Below, piece after piece: positions 7,829-16,285 of a stretch of 64,000 bases of DNA. This DNA is from Streptomyces sp. WP-1 (GTDB taxonomy: Bacteria > Actinomycetota > Actinomycetes > Streptomycetales > Streptomycetaceae): NCBI RefSeq assembly GCF_030450125.1, contig NZ_CP123923.1:4898001-4962000 (forward strand), given 5' to 3'. How positions within the stretch are numbered: position 1 is the first letter of the stretch; every line of letters begins with the position of its first letter. The translations under genes and the position numbers were made by a program. The notes beneath the pieces were generated by a model, which saw only the letters and a program-made list of their open reading frames with translations, searched no databases and was not told where the DNA came from.

Positions 7829-9168
7829 CGTCGTACCTCCCGCCGAAGCCGTCGGATGTTGAACAGCATCACCGGGATCACCAGCACCAGCAGGAACACG
7901 GCGATCGCGCTCGCCACGCCCGGCTGGCCCTCCGCGAAGCCCCTGCGGTACAGCTCCAGGGCGAGCACGTTCGCGTCGTCCTGGGAGGAGCCGGGGGCGA
8001 TGATGTAGACGAGGTCGAAGACCTTGAGCACGTTGATCATCAAGGTGACGGCGACGACCGCGAGGACGGGCGCGAGCAGCGGCACGGTGATCCTGCGGAA
8101 CACCTGCCACTCGTTGGCGCCGTCCACCCGCGCGGCCTCCAGCAGCTCCCGGGGCATGCCCGCGAGCCCGGCCGCGATCAGCACCATCGCGAAGCCCGCC
8201 CACATCCAGACGTACGCGCCGATGATCGCCGGGGTGACCAGCGAGGGGCCGAGCCACTCCACGCCGTTGTACGGCTCCCGGAAGTTGCCCGCGGGCAGCC
8301 GGAGCCGGGCGCCGTCGGCCGCCGCGGGCAGCGTGAAGGTGCCGTCCGCCGCCGCCTTCGTGGACGCCACGACCCTGCCGTCCTTCACCGCCTCGATCCG
8401 CATCCCCGGATAGCCCAGCTCGCCCGGGTCGGGCGCGCCGAGCCGGCCGACGCCCTTGCCGCGGGTGAAGTCCTGCCAGGTGGTGCCGGTGACCTTGCCC
8501 GGCTCGGCCGTCGCGGCCGTCGCCTTCTTCGCGTCGCCGGGCATCTTGTCCGGGGCGACCCCGACGAGCGGCAGGGTGACCGGCTGCCCGGCGTGCACGG
8601 CGGCCCTGGTGACGAAGCCGCCGCCCTGCGGGACGAGCGGCGACTCGCGGCCCGGGTGGGCCATCGGGAACGCCGAGGACCGCGCGAACGTGTCGTGCAC
8701 CGACACCCACGCGGCGTTGGCGACGCCCTTGTCCGGGTCCTGGTCGTACACCAGCCGGAAGATGATCCCGGCCGCGAGCATCGAGATAGCCATCGGCATG
8801 AAGACGACCAGCTTGAACGCCGTTCCCCAGCGCACCCGTTCGGTCAGCACCGCGAAGATCAGCCCGAGCGCGGTGGAGACGGCGGGCGCGAACACCACCC
8901 AGATGACGTTGTTCTTGAGGGCGGTGAGGATGCCGTCGTCCGTGAAGACCGTCCTGTAGTTGTCGAATCCGGCGAACCCGTGCCCGGAGTTCGTGCCGAA
9001 GCTGCGGACGACCGAGTACCCGATCGGGTAGACCACGAGCGCGCCCAGCAGCACCAGGGCGGGCAGCAGGAACAGCACTGCCACGGTCCTGCGGGTGCCG
9101 GTCACGCTCTTGCGCGCGCGGGGTGCGGCGGGACCCGGTGGGGCCCCGGCCGCCGCTGCCGAAGCCAT
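7825..9168 (-). CDS. Sugar ABC transporter permease, MalF type with large extracytoplasmic loop
   Basis: A 447-residue permease. The first membrane span is at about residues 28-50, others lie near 88-108 and 118-140, and the EAA loop near residue 340 reads GMPRELLEAARVDGANE. Between the third span and the next one (about residues 141-310) lies a soluble region of about 170 residues that includes a beta-rich, transthyretin-like stretch (MRIEAVKDGRVVASTKAAADG). This recalls the periplasmic P2 loop of E. coli MalF, which contacts the binding protein; most CUT1 permeases are about 300 residues and lack it. The ATG at 9168 was chosen because it lies seven bases after the lipoprotein stop and precedes the basic N-terminus. 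Confidence 0.92.
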   Translation of the reverse strand: MASAAAAGAPPGPAAPRARKSVTGTRRTVAVLFLLPALVLLGALVVYPIGYSVVRSFGTNSGHGFAGFDNYRTVFTDDGILTALKNNVIWVVFAPAVSTALGLIFAVLTERVRWGTAFKLVVFMPMAISMLAAGIIFRLVYDQDPDKGVANAAWVSVHDTFARSSAFPMAHPGRESPLVPQGGGFVTRAAVHAGQPVTLPLVGVAPDKMPGDAKKATAATAEPGKVTGTTWQDFTRGKGVGRLGAPDPGELGYPGMRIEAVKDGRVVASTKAAADGTFTLPAAADGARLRLPAGNFREPYNGVEWLGPSLVTPAIIGAYVWMWAGFAMVLIAAGLAGMPRELLEAARVDGANEWQVFRRITVPLLAPVLAVVAVTLMINVLKVFDLVYIIAPGSSQDDANVLALELYRRGFAEGQPGVASAIAVFLLVLVIPVMLFNIRRLRREVRR

Positions 9169-9175
9169 CGCCGGC

Positions 9176-10552
9176 TCAGCTCCCGTTCCCGTACGCGGCC
9201 GCCGCGTCCTTCTCCAGCGCGGCCTGGGCGCCCGCGACATCGCCCGGGTTCTTCAGGAAGTCCTGGAGATCCTTCCACTCGCCCTTGCCGGGGGTGCCGC
9301 CGAACGCCTGCGGGGCCTGGTCGGACATGTCGAAGCGGAAGTCGTCGCCGGACGCGATCAGCGACTTGGCGATCTTCTGCTGGACGCTGTTCGGGTACGC
9401 CGAGACGGGCACGTTCTTGTTCGGCGAGAGGTAGCCGCCCAGCTTCGCCTGGATGGTGGCCGCGTCCGGGGAGGCGAGGAAGGTCATCAGGGCCTGCGCC
9501 GCCTTGGAGTCCTTCAGGACGACCGCCGCGTCGCCGCCGGAGACCACGGGCGCGGTGGAGCCGACCGCCGGGAACGGGAACACCTTGGCGTCCGTGCCCA
9601 CCTTCGCCTTGGTCTCACCGATGTTGACCTGCACGAAGTCGCCCTCGTAGATCATCGCGGCCTTCGGCTGGTCGCCGCCGGTGAAGGTCTGGGTGACCGA
9701 GTTCGGGAACTCGGTCTGGAGGGCGCCGTCCTGCCCGCCCGCCAGGTAGTCCTTCTTGCCCCAGATCTGCGCCAGCGTCTCCAGCGCCTGCTTCACGGAG
9801 GGATCGGTCCACTTGATCTTGTGCTGGGCCAGCTGGTCGTACTTCTCGGGGCCGGCCTGCGAGAGGTAGACGTTCTCGAACCAGTCCGTCAGCGGCCAGC
9901 CGTCCGCGCCCGGCACGGAGAAGGGCGTGACCCCGGAGTCGTAGACGGCCTGCGCGGTCGTCAGCAGGTCCTTCCACGTCGTGGGCTCCTTGGCGCCCGC
10001 GTTCTCGAAGACCTTGGCGTTGTACCAGATGAGCGACTTGTTGGCGGCCTTGTAGTAGACGCCGTACTCCTTGCCGTTCACCTTGCCGATGTCCTGCCAG
10101 CCCGGCGAGTAGTTCTTCCGCACCTCCTTGAGCGCGTCCGGTCCGACCGGCTTGGCCCAGCCCTTGTCCACGGCCTGCTTGATGGCGCCGGGCTGCGGCA
10201 GCAGCGCGATGTCCGGCGGCTGCCCACCCGCGATCTTGGAGCCGAGGAAGTTGATGATCGGGTCCTGCGCGGGCACGAAGGTGACCTTCGCGCCGGTCCG
10301 CTTCTCGAACTCCGCCAGCACCTTCTTGAAGTTCGTCTGCTCCTGCCCGGTCCACACGGCCGCGATCTCCAGATGCGCGCCGTCCAGCCGGGGCAGCGAC
10401 ACCGAGCCGCCGGCGGACGGCGAACTCCCCTTGTCCTTCCGGCCGTCGCCGCCCCCGCCGGAGCACGCGCCGAGCACGAGGCCCCCCGCGAGCAACGCGG
10501 CGACCGCGCCGGCGGCCCGGCCGGTCCGGATGGTGCTGCTCCTGCTGTGCAT
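9176..10552 (-). CDS. Extracellular solute-binding lipoprotein of a sugar ABC transporter
   Basis: A 458-residue family 1 solute-binding protein. The N-terminus is a type II signal peptide (RTGRAAGAVAALLAGG) with lipobox LGAC, giving a lipidated Cys near residue 30, followed by a Gly-rich linker. The mature part shows family features: KKVLAEFEKRTGAKVTFVPA, GGQPPDIALLPQPG and a C-terminal LASPDAATIQAKLGGYLSP. It delivers a carbohydrate to the two permeases encoded 7 bases downstream. The ATG at 10552 has a GGGGAAG site upstream. Two 16-base direct repeats lie about 30 bases before the start and may be its operator. Confidence 0.93.
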   Translation of the reverse strand: MHSRSSTIRTGRAAGAVAALLAGGLVLGACSGGGGDGRKDKGSSPSAGGSVSLPRLDGAHLEIAAVWTGQEQTNFKKVLAEFEKRTGAKVTFVPAQDPIINFLGSKIAGGQPPDIALLPQPGAIKQAVDKGWAKPVGPDALKEVRKNYSPGWQDIGKVNGKEYGVYYKAANKSLIWYNAKVFENAGAKEPTTWKDLLTTAQAVYDSGVTPFSVPGADGWPLTDWFENVYLSQAGPEKYDQLAQHKIKWTDPSVKQALETLAQIWGKKDYLAGGQDGALQTEFPNSVTQTFTGGDQPKAAMIYEGDFVQVNIGETKAKVGTDAKVFPFPAVGSTAPVVSGGDAAVVLKDSKAAQALMTFLASPDAATIQAKLGGYLSPNKNVPVSAYPNSVQQKIAKSLIASGDDFRFDMSDQAPQAFGGTPGKGEWKDLQDFLKNPGDVAGAQAALEKDAAAAYGNGS

Positions 10553-10583
10553 CACTTCCCCGTTCGTCGTTCTCCGTCGCGCA

Positions 10584-10616
10584 CCGGGAACGTCCGGGCG
10601 CCGGGAACGTCCGTGC
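10584..10616 (-). repeat. Two 16-bp direct repeats in the ABC-operon leader
   Basis: CCGGGAACGTCCGGGC (10584-10599) and CCGGGAACGTCCGTGC (10601-10616) differ at one base and are spaced 17 bases apart, start to start. They lie 32-64 bases upstream of the lipoprotein ATG (10552). Position and spacing suit a regulator-binding site or a promoter-proximal duplication. No regulator gene lies beside the operon. Confidence 0.45.
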
Positions 10617-10770
10617 ACCGTGAACGCCGGAACGCTGTCCGTGCGCTCCGGTGTACGCGGGCCGTGGGGGCGGGGCAAGAGCGCCTGCGTCCGGGAAGGG
10701 GTGATCGTGACCGGGTCGTGATCAGAGGCGTATGCGCCGTGATCCAGGCCGAGTTGGGACTCGCCCGCGT

Positions 10771-13700
10771 CTACAGCAGCGAGGGCACCTGGGCGGCCGC
10801 GACCTGGCGGGCGGCGCGTTCCACGGCACTGGCCAGCAGGGCCAGGTCGGTGGGGCCGTTGCCGAGTTCGCGGACGGGGCGGCGGGTGGGCGGGTCGCCC
10901 ATGCGGTGCCAGTCCAGCGGGACGACCGTGGGGCGCTGGGTCGCGGTGCGCGGGATACGGCCGGTGACCCGGCCCGCCTGGAACTCCACCGCGGGGGCGC
11001 CCGAGCGGTTCAACTCGCCTCGTCCTGGGGCCGGTTCGTCGGGCCCCTGCTGGGGTGCCGCGAGCCGGACGCGCAGGGTCGCCCGGCGGGCCGGTTCGCT
11101 GTCCGCCGTACGGCCGTCCGTGCCGGCCGCCGCCACCAGGTGCACGCCGAGCCGCTCGCCCTCCCGGGCCACCGCCTCCAGGGCCCGGGTCACCGAACCG
11201 GCGGCGGGCCGGCCCGGGGCGCCGAGCGCGGGGGAGACCAGCGCGTCCAGGTCGTCGACGACCACCACGAGCCGGGGCAACGGCGGTACCGCCTCGGCGC
11301 GTTGGCGTGCCGCCGCGCCCGGCCGCAGCCGCAGCGTGGAGCTGGGCGGCGTCTCGATGTCGCCCGCGCCGGGCGGGGTGCGCTGCGCGACGACGCGGCC
11401 CGGCAGCGCCCGCCCCGCGTGCCACTGCGCGAAGTCGGTGCGGCCCAGCAGCTCCGCGCGCCGCTTCAGCTCCGCGCCGAGCGACTGCGCGAACTCCCGC
11501 ATGCGCACAGGGTCGTTGGCGATCAGGTGGGTCGTCACATGGGGTATCTCCACGCAGACCCGCAGGCCCTCGTTGCGCCCGGTGCCGGTGCCCACGCCGT
11601 CCCGGCCGTCGATGAGCACCAGGCCGAGCCGGTCCGGCCGCTCGGCCGCGGCCAGCGAGGCCACCACGGCCCGCAGCAGCTCGGTACGGCCGCTGCCCGC
11701 CGGGCCCTCGATCAGCAGATGCGGGCCGTCGGCCACCAGATCCGCGGTGACCGGGCCGTGCGGTCCGGCGCCGAGCACGGCACGCGCCCGGCCGCCCAGC
11801 GCCTCCGGATCGTCGGCCGCGTCCGCCCAGCGGGCCATCAGCGAGGCCGGGGTGGCCCGGGCCAGGCCCAGCTCGTCCAGCAGCCGCGCCGACTGCGGCA
11901 GCGGCGCCGCCACCCGCGCGTGCCCGGCACCGGCCGGTCCGTCCGGCCGCAGCGGCGCCAGCGCCCGCGCGAACCGCTCCGCCCACGCCGAAGACACCGC
12001 GTCCACGGTCGCGAGCACCCCGGGCGTCACCGGCCCGCCCGGCGCGACCCGCATCAGCTGGAGGGTGCCGGCCACATCGCCGCTGAGCAGGGCCACGGCC
12101 CCGCAGTGCCGCAGCGTCGGGGTCACCGTGCACGCGGTGTCGTAGGTACGGGCCACCGGGGAGGACGCCGTGGACGCGGAGACCTCCGCCAGACACAGCA
12201 CATGCACCCCGGCCCGGGGGCCCACCGCGGCGAGCCGGGCCAGGGCCTCCTGGAGTCCGGTCCCGCCGGGGTCGCCGTCCACCACGACCACCGTGTACGG
12301 GCCCGGGAAGCCGGTGCCGCCCAGGTCGGCCTCGTCCTTGGCCCAGGAGGGGCGGCGGGGACTCCGGGGCGGCGCGCCGAAGGCGGGGGAGAGGGAGCCG
12401 GGGACCGGGCCGCCGAGGGGACCGGCGGGCGCGGCGGGTGTGCCGGGGGCCTGGCTCTGGTGGGGGATCAGCGGGGCGTCGTACGGCCGCGGGTACGACC
12501 GCGCCCCGGCACCCCCCGTGCTCTGCGCCGGGATCGCATGGGGCCGGGCGGTCCCCGCGCCGCGCGCCGTGAGGTCGTCCACCCGGCGCAGCAGCTCCTC
12601 CGCGCGGGCGGCGGCCTGTTCGCGGTCGTAGGCCAGCAGCAGGCGGCAGTCCTGGCCGTGGTTCGGACGGACGTGCGGCAGCCAGCCCAGCCAGGACCAC
12701 TCGGCCGCGCGCTCCGCCACCGGCCGGGAGCCGTCCGCGCTGATCAGCACGATCTCCAGCAGATCGGGGGAGTGCAGCGCGGCGAGCTGCGCCAGCACCG
12801 CGCGGGCCAGCCCGGACAGCCGGGGCCGGGGACCGGCGAGGCCCAGCGCGCCCGCCTCCCGCAGCGCGGCGGTCACCGGTACGGCGGGCAGCAGGCCCGA
12901 GCCGTCCGGTGCGCTCCGGTCGGCGGTGCCGAGCCGTACGGCCAGCGCCTCCGGGTGGCCGGGGCCGCGCTCCCACAGCCGGGGCCCGGGGCCGAGCGCG
13001 GTGAGCAGCAGCGCGGCGGGATCCGGCCAGGTGTCGGGCCGCTGCGGGACCCCGGCGTCCGGGGCGCCACCGGCCGGGAGCGCCTCGCCGTACGACGGCG
13101 CGCCGTCCGCCGGCTGCTCCCCGCGCCCGCCGGCCAGCCGCCGGGCCCAGGCACCGAGCCCGCCCCGCCGCCGGACGCTCTGCGCCCCGCCGCCGACCCC
13201 GAACCGGCCCGCGTGGGTGTCGCCGTCGCGTCCGGCGGGCAGTCCTTCGTCCGCGGTTCCCCAGGAGGCGGAGCCGTAGGCGTGCCCGGTGTCCGCTCCT
13301 GACGGCGGCGGTGCGTCGGCGGGACCGGTCCATGGCCCGCCGGGCGGGGCAGGGGGGAACCCGGCGTCCGGCGCGTCCGCGCCGGGTCCGACGCGCAGGC
13401 AGCCCTCGCCGTCCGCGACCACCGGCACCCGCACCCGCGGGCCCCCGGGCGCGACCCGCAGCGCCGACTCCCCGATCCGCAGCAGGCCCCCGGCGGGCAC
13501 CCGCACCGCCCGCTCCCCGATCCGCGTGCCGTCCAGCGTCGTACCGTTCGTGGAACCCAGGTCCGCCACGGACACCCGGCCGTCCGCGCCCACCGTCACC
13601 GCGCAGTGCAGCCGCGACACATCGGGATCGTCCAGCGGCACATCCGCGTCCGCCGAGCGCCCGACCGTGATCCGGCCGCCGTGCAGCAGGTGCACCCCGC

Positions 13701-14043
13701 CCGCGTCCGGGCCCGCCACCACATGCAGCTGCGTGGGCGCGTCGTCCAGCTCGGGGTGCGGTTCGGCGGCCAGGGGCGCGCCGAGGGCCAGTACGGCGCC
13801 GTCCACCAGCGGCGGCTCCCCGAGCACGGCGCGGCGCGGATCGAGCCGCTCGGCACCGGCGTACAGCACGACCGCCGCGCCCCCGGTGTCGCGGCCCGCG
13901 CCCTCCCCGGTGACCGCCCCGGCCAGCGCGGACGCGACCGCGGCGAGGTCGGTGCCCGCGGGCGCCGTGACCAGCACGTCGCGGCTCGTGCCCCGCTGCG
14001 GGGGCGGGCCCGGCGGGTCTACGACGGTCAGCCGGATCTGCAT
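10771..14043 (-). CDS. FHA-domain protein with FtsK/EccC-like ATPase domain
   Basis: A 1090-residue protein. An N-terminal ubiquitin-like stretch (MQIRLTVVDPP) is followed by an FHA domain at about 115-205 (ITVGRSADADVPL, SRLHCAVTV, DLGSTNGTTLDG), a disordered Gly/Pro-rich region to about 390, then FtsK/SpoIIIE/EccC-like ATPase modules. The P-loop near residue 783 reads GPAGSGRTELL, with Arg in place of the usual Walker A Lys. A Walker B-like LVVVVDDLDAL lies near 930. FHA domains bind phosphothreonine; the gene diverges from pkaA-pkaB, so it is a plausible substrate or effector of those kinases. The architecture resembles type VII secretion EccC proteins, but no ESX genes are nearby. The start at 14043 puts the fold at residue 1. 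Confidence 0.85.
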   Translation of the reverse strand: MQIRLTVVDPPGPPPQRGTSRDVLVTAPAGTDLAAVASALAGAVTGEGAGRDTGGAAVVLYAGAERLDPRRAVLGEPPLVDGAVLALGAPLAAEPHPELDDAPTQLHVVAGPDAGGVHLLHGGRITVGRSADADVPLDDPDVSRLHCAVTVGADGRVSVADLGSTNGTTLDGTRIGERAVRVPAGGLLRIGESALRVAPGGPRVRVPVVADGEGCLRVGPGADAPDAGFPPAPPGGPWTGPADAPPPSGADTGHAYGSASWGTADEGLPAGRDGDTHAGRFGVGGGAQSVRRRGGLGAWARRLAGGRGEQPADGAPSYGEALPAGGAPDAGVPQRPDTWPDPAALLLTALGPGPRLWERGPGHPEALAVRLGTADRSAPDGSGLLPAVPVTAALREAGALGLAGPRPRLSGLARAVLAQLAALHSPDLLEIVLISADGSRPVAERAAEWSWLGWLPHVRPNHGQDCRLLLAYDREQAAARAEELLRRVDDLTARGAGTARPHAIPAQSTGGAGARSYPRPYDAPLIPHQSQAPGTPAAPAGPLGGPVPGSLSPAFGAPPRSPRRPSWAKDEADLGGTGFPGPYTVVVVDGDPGGTGLQEALARLAAVGPRAGVHVLCLAEVSASTASSPVARTYDTACTVTPTLRHCGAVALLSGDVAGTLQLMRVAPGGPVTPGVLATVDAVSSAWAERFARALAPLRPDGPAGAGHARVAAPLPQSARLLDELGLARATPASLMARWADAADDPEALGGRARAVLGAGPHGPVTADLVADGPHLLIEGPAGSGRTELLRAVVASLAAAERPDRLGLVLIDGRDGVGTGTGRNEGLRVCVEIPHVTTHLIANDPVRMREFAQSLGAELKRRAELLGRTDFAQWHAGRALPGRVVAQRTPPGAGDIETPPSSTLRLRPGAAARQRAEAVPPLPRLVVVVDDLDALVSPALGAPGRPAAGSVTRALEAVAREGERLGVHLVAAAGTDGRTADSEPARRATLRVRLAAPQQGPDEPAPGRGELNRSGAPAVEFQAGRVTGRIPRTATQRPTVVPLDWHRMGDPPTRRPVRELGNGPTDLALLASAVERAARQVAAAQVPSLL

Positions 14044-14457
14044 CGGCGTCAGCGGTCCCTTCTGCGCGGGTCTGCGCGGGCGCGGACTACCCCCCACCCC
14101 ACACGAGCACGTCGGCCAGTACTCGGAGCATCCTCGCACCTGCCGCCGACGCCGTGCCCGCCACCCGGTGCGAAGTGATCTTGATTGGTCGGCTCTGACC
14201 CCAAAAGTGCCTGACATGGACCACGACGGCGATCAGTTGAGATCGGTCACGTCCCCTCCGATGGCCGCTTCCGTCGGCCTTGTGGCCGGTTGCGTCGGCT
14301 TCCGTCGGCTTCGGGCAACCACGGACGAAAGACACGCGTCTTTCCATCGAGCCCGCCCGGGAACGCTCACGTGGCGTCCCGCCCGGCCCCACTACAGTGG
14401 TGCGGAACATCCGGAATGCAGGCAAGCAGCATCAGCAAGCAGCAGGGAGCGCGTGAC
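14044..14457. promoter_or_regulatory. Divergent promoter region between the FHA/FtsK gene and pkaA
   Basis: These 414 bases hold no credible gene. A -10-like TACAGT at 14393-14398 lies inside the palindrome CCACT-AC-AGTGG (14389-14400), about 60 bases before the pkaA GTG, so a repressor could cover the promoter there. TTCCGTCGGC is repeated directly around 14268-14277 and 14299-14308. Confidence 0.4.
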
Positions 14458-16173
14458 GTGCGGCCAGTCGGCAGCAAGTACCTGCTTGAGGAGCCGCTCG
14501 GACGCGGCGCCACAGGCACCGTCTGGCGTGCCCGCCAGCGCGAGACCGCGGGCGCCGAGGCGGCCGTCGCAGGCCAGCCGGGCGAAACGGTCGCGATCAA
14601 GGTCCTGAAGGAAGAGCTGGCGAGCGACCCGGACATCGTGATGCGCTTCCTGCGGGAGCGCTCCGTACTGCTCCGGCTCACCCACCCGAACATCGTCCGG
14701 GTCCGCGACCTGGTCGTGGAGGGCGAGCTGCTGGCGCTGGTCATGGACCTGGTCGACGGCCCCGACCTGCACCGCTACCTGCGCGAGAACGGCCCCCTGA
14801 CGCCGGTCGCCGCCGCCCTGCTGACCGCGCAGGTCGCCGACGCGCTCGCCGCGAGCCACCGCGACGGCGTCGTCCACCGCGACCTGAAGCCCGCCAACGT
14901 GCTGCTGCGGCAGCGGGACGGCGAGATGCACCCGATGCTGACCGACTTCGGCATCGCCCGCCTCGCCGACTCCCCGGGCCTGACCCGCACCCAGGAGTTC
15001 GTCGGCACGCCCGCGTACGTCGCCCCGGAGTCCGCCGAGGGCCGCCCGCAGACCTCCGCCGTCGATGTGTACGGCGCCGGCATCCTGCTGTACGAGCTGG
15101 TCACCGGCCGTCCGCCGTTCTCCGGCGCCACCTCGCTCGAGGTGCTGCACCAGCACCTGAGCGCCGAGGCGCGCCGGCCCTCCACCGTGCCGGACCCGCT
15201 GTGGACGGTGATCGAGCGCTGCCTGCGCAAGAACCCCCTGGAGCGGCCCAGCGCCGAGAACCTCGCGCGCGCCCTGCGGGTCGTCGCCGAGGGCATCGGG
15301 GTGCACGCGAACTCCGCCCAGATCGCGGCGGCCGAGGGCGTCGGCGCGCTGCTCGCCCCCGACCCGGCCCCGACCTCGGTACCGGGCGAGCCGGGCACGG
15401 CCGGCGCGGCGGACCCCACGCAGGTGCTGCCGACGGGCGCCCCGCAGGGCTCGTACGACCCGAACGGCGCCACCAGCGTCCTGCCGCACACCGCCGGACC
15501 CGCCGGTGCCGCGGACCCCACCGCCGTGCTGCCGCACACCGGCGCGGCCGACCCGACGGCGGTGCTGCCGAACACCGGACCGCAGGGATCCGGGCCGCAG
15601 GGCCCCGGGCCCGAGCAGCCGCACCCCTGGCAGAACCAGCTGCGGGCCGCCCGGGACCGCAATGAGCAGACGCAGATCCAGTACCTCTCCCCGGAGGACG
15701 ACCCGCTGCACCACCGGCCCCAGCGGCAGGTGGCCCGCCCGCAGCAACAGCCCCGGCAGGCGCCGCAGCCGCGCCCGCAGCAGCCGCAGCAGCGCGGACG
15801 GCAGGGGCAGGGTCAGCAGGGGCAGGGCCGGCAGGGATATCAGCAGGGGTACGGCTACGCACCCCAGCAGCCTCAGCAGCACCAGCCGCAGCGCCAGCCC
15901 CAGCAGTACGCCCCGCCGCAGCAGCCGCAGCGGCCCGCGCGGGAGCCCAGGGCGCCGCGGCAGCGCAGCGCCAACCCGATGAAGATCCCCGGCCTCGGCT
16001 GTCTGAAGGGCTGCCTGTTCACCATCGTCATCCTGGTGGTGGCGAGCTGGCTGATCTGGGAGCTGACCCCGCTGCACACCTGGGTCGGCCAGGGCCGCGG
16101 CTACTGGCACGAACTGTCCCACTGGGCCGGCCAGGTGAGCGGCTGGGTGAAGGACCTGGGCGGCAGCAACTGA
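14458..16173 (+). CDS. pkaA: Eukaryotic-type Ser/Thr protein kinase
   Basis: A 571-residue membrane-anchored kinase. The glycine loop is PLGRGATGTVW, the ATP lysine is in VAIKVLKEEL, the catalytic loop HRDLKPANVLL is near residue 140, then TDFGIAR and GTPAYVAPE. After the kinase domain (to about 285) comes a long Gln/Pro-rich linker (QPQQRGRQGQG type) and a single membrane span (CLFTIVILVVASWLIWEL) close to the C-terminus, leaving a short outer tail without PASTA repeats. The GTG at 14458 was chosen for its GGGAG site seven bases upstream and because the kinase fold starts there. The symbol rests on synteny with the S. coelicolor pkaA-pkaB pair next to prfB. It diverges from an FHA-domain gene. 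Confidence 0.88.
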   Translation: MRPVGSKYLLEEPLGRGATGTVWRARQRETAGAEAAVAGQPGETVAIKVLKEELASDPDIVMRFLRERSVLLRLTHPNIVRVRDLVVEGELLALVMDLVDGPDLHRYLRENGPLTPVAAALLTAQVADALAASHRDGVVHRDLKPANVLLRQRDGEMHPMLTDFGIARLADSPGLTRTQEFVGTPAYVAPESAEGRPQTSAVDVYGAGILLYELVTGRPPFSGATSLEVLHQHLSAEARRPSTVPDPLWTVIERCLRKNPLERPSAENLARALRVVAEGIGVHANSAQIAAAEGVGALLAPDPAPTSVPGEPGTAGAADPTQVLPTGAPQGSYDPNGATSVLPHTAGPAGAADPTAVLPHTGAADPTAVLPNTGPQGSGPQGPGPEQPHPWQNQLRAARDRNEQTQIQYLSPEDDPLHHRPQRQVARPQQQPRQAPQPRPQQPQQRGRQGQGQQGQGRQGYQQGYGYAPQQPQQHQPQRQPQQYAPPQQPQRPAREPRAPRQRSANPMKIPGLGCLKGCLFTIVILVVASWLIWELTPLHTWVGQGRGYWHELSHWAGQVSGWVKDLGGSN

Positions 16174-16285
16174 TCCGTGAGGTAGTGGATTTGTCGACAT
16201 CTGGCGGGTGATTTCCGCCGCCGCGGTGAAGGTTGGCTCGCCGGACGCGTAGTTTTAACGACAACACGCGTCTGTAGGAGCAGTC

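Noticed and set aside
10720..13333. Very long reading frames on the strand opposite the FHA/FtsK gene and elsewhere (for example 10732-13302 +).
   Set aside because: They are frame shadows of GC3-biased genes; their residue composition (Arg/Ala/Gly/Pro only) has no fold signature.
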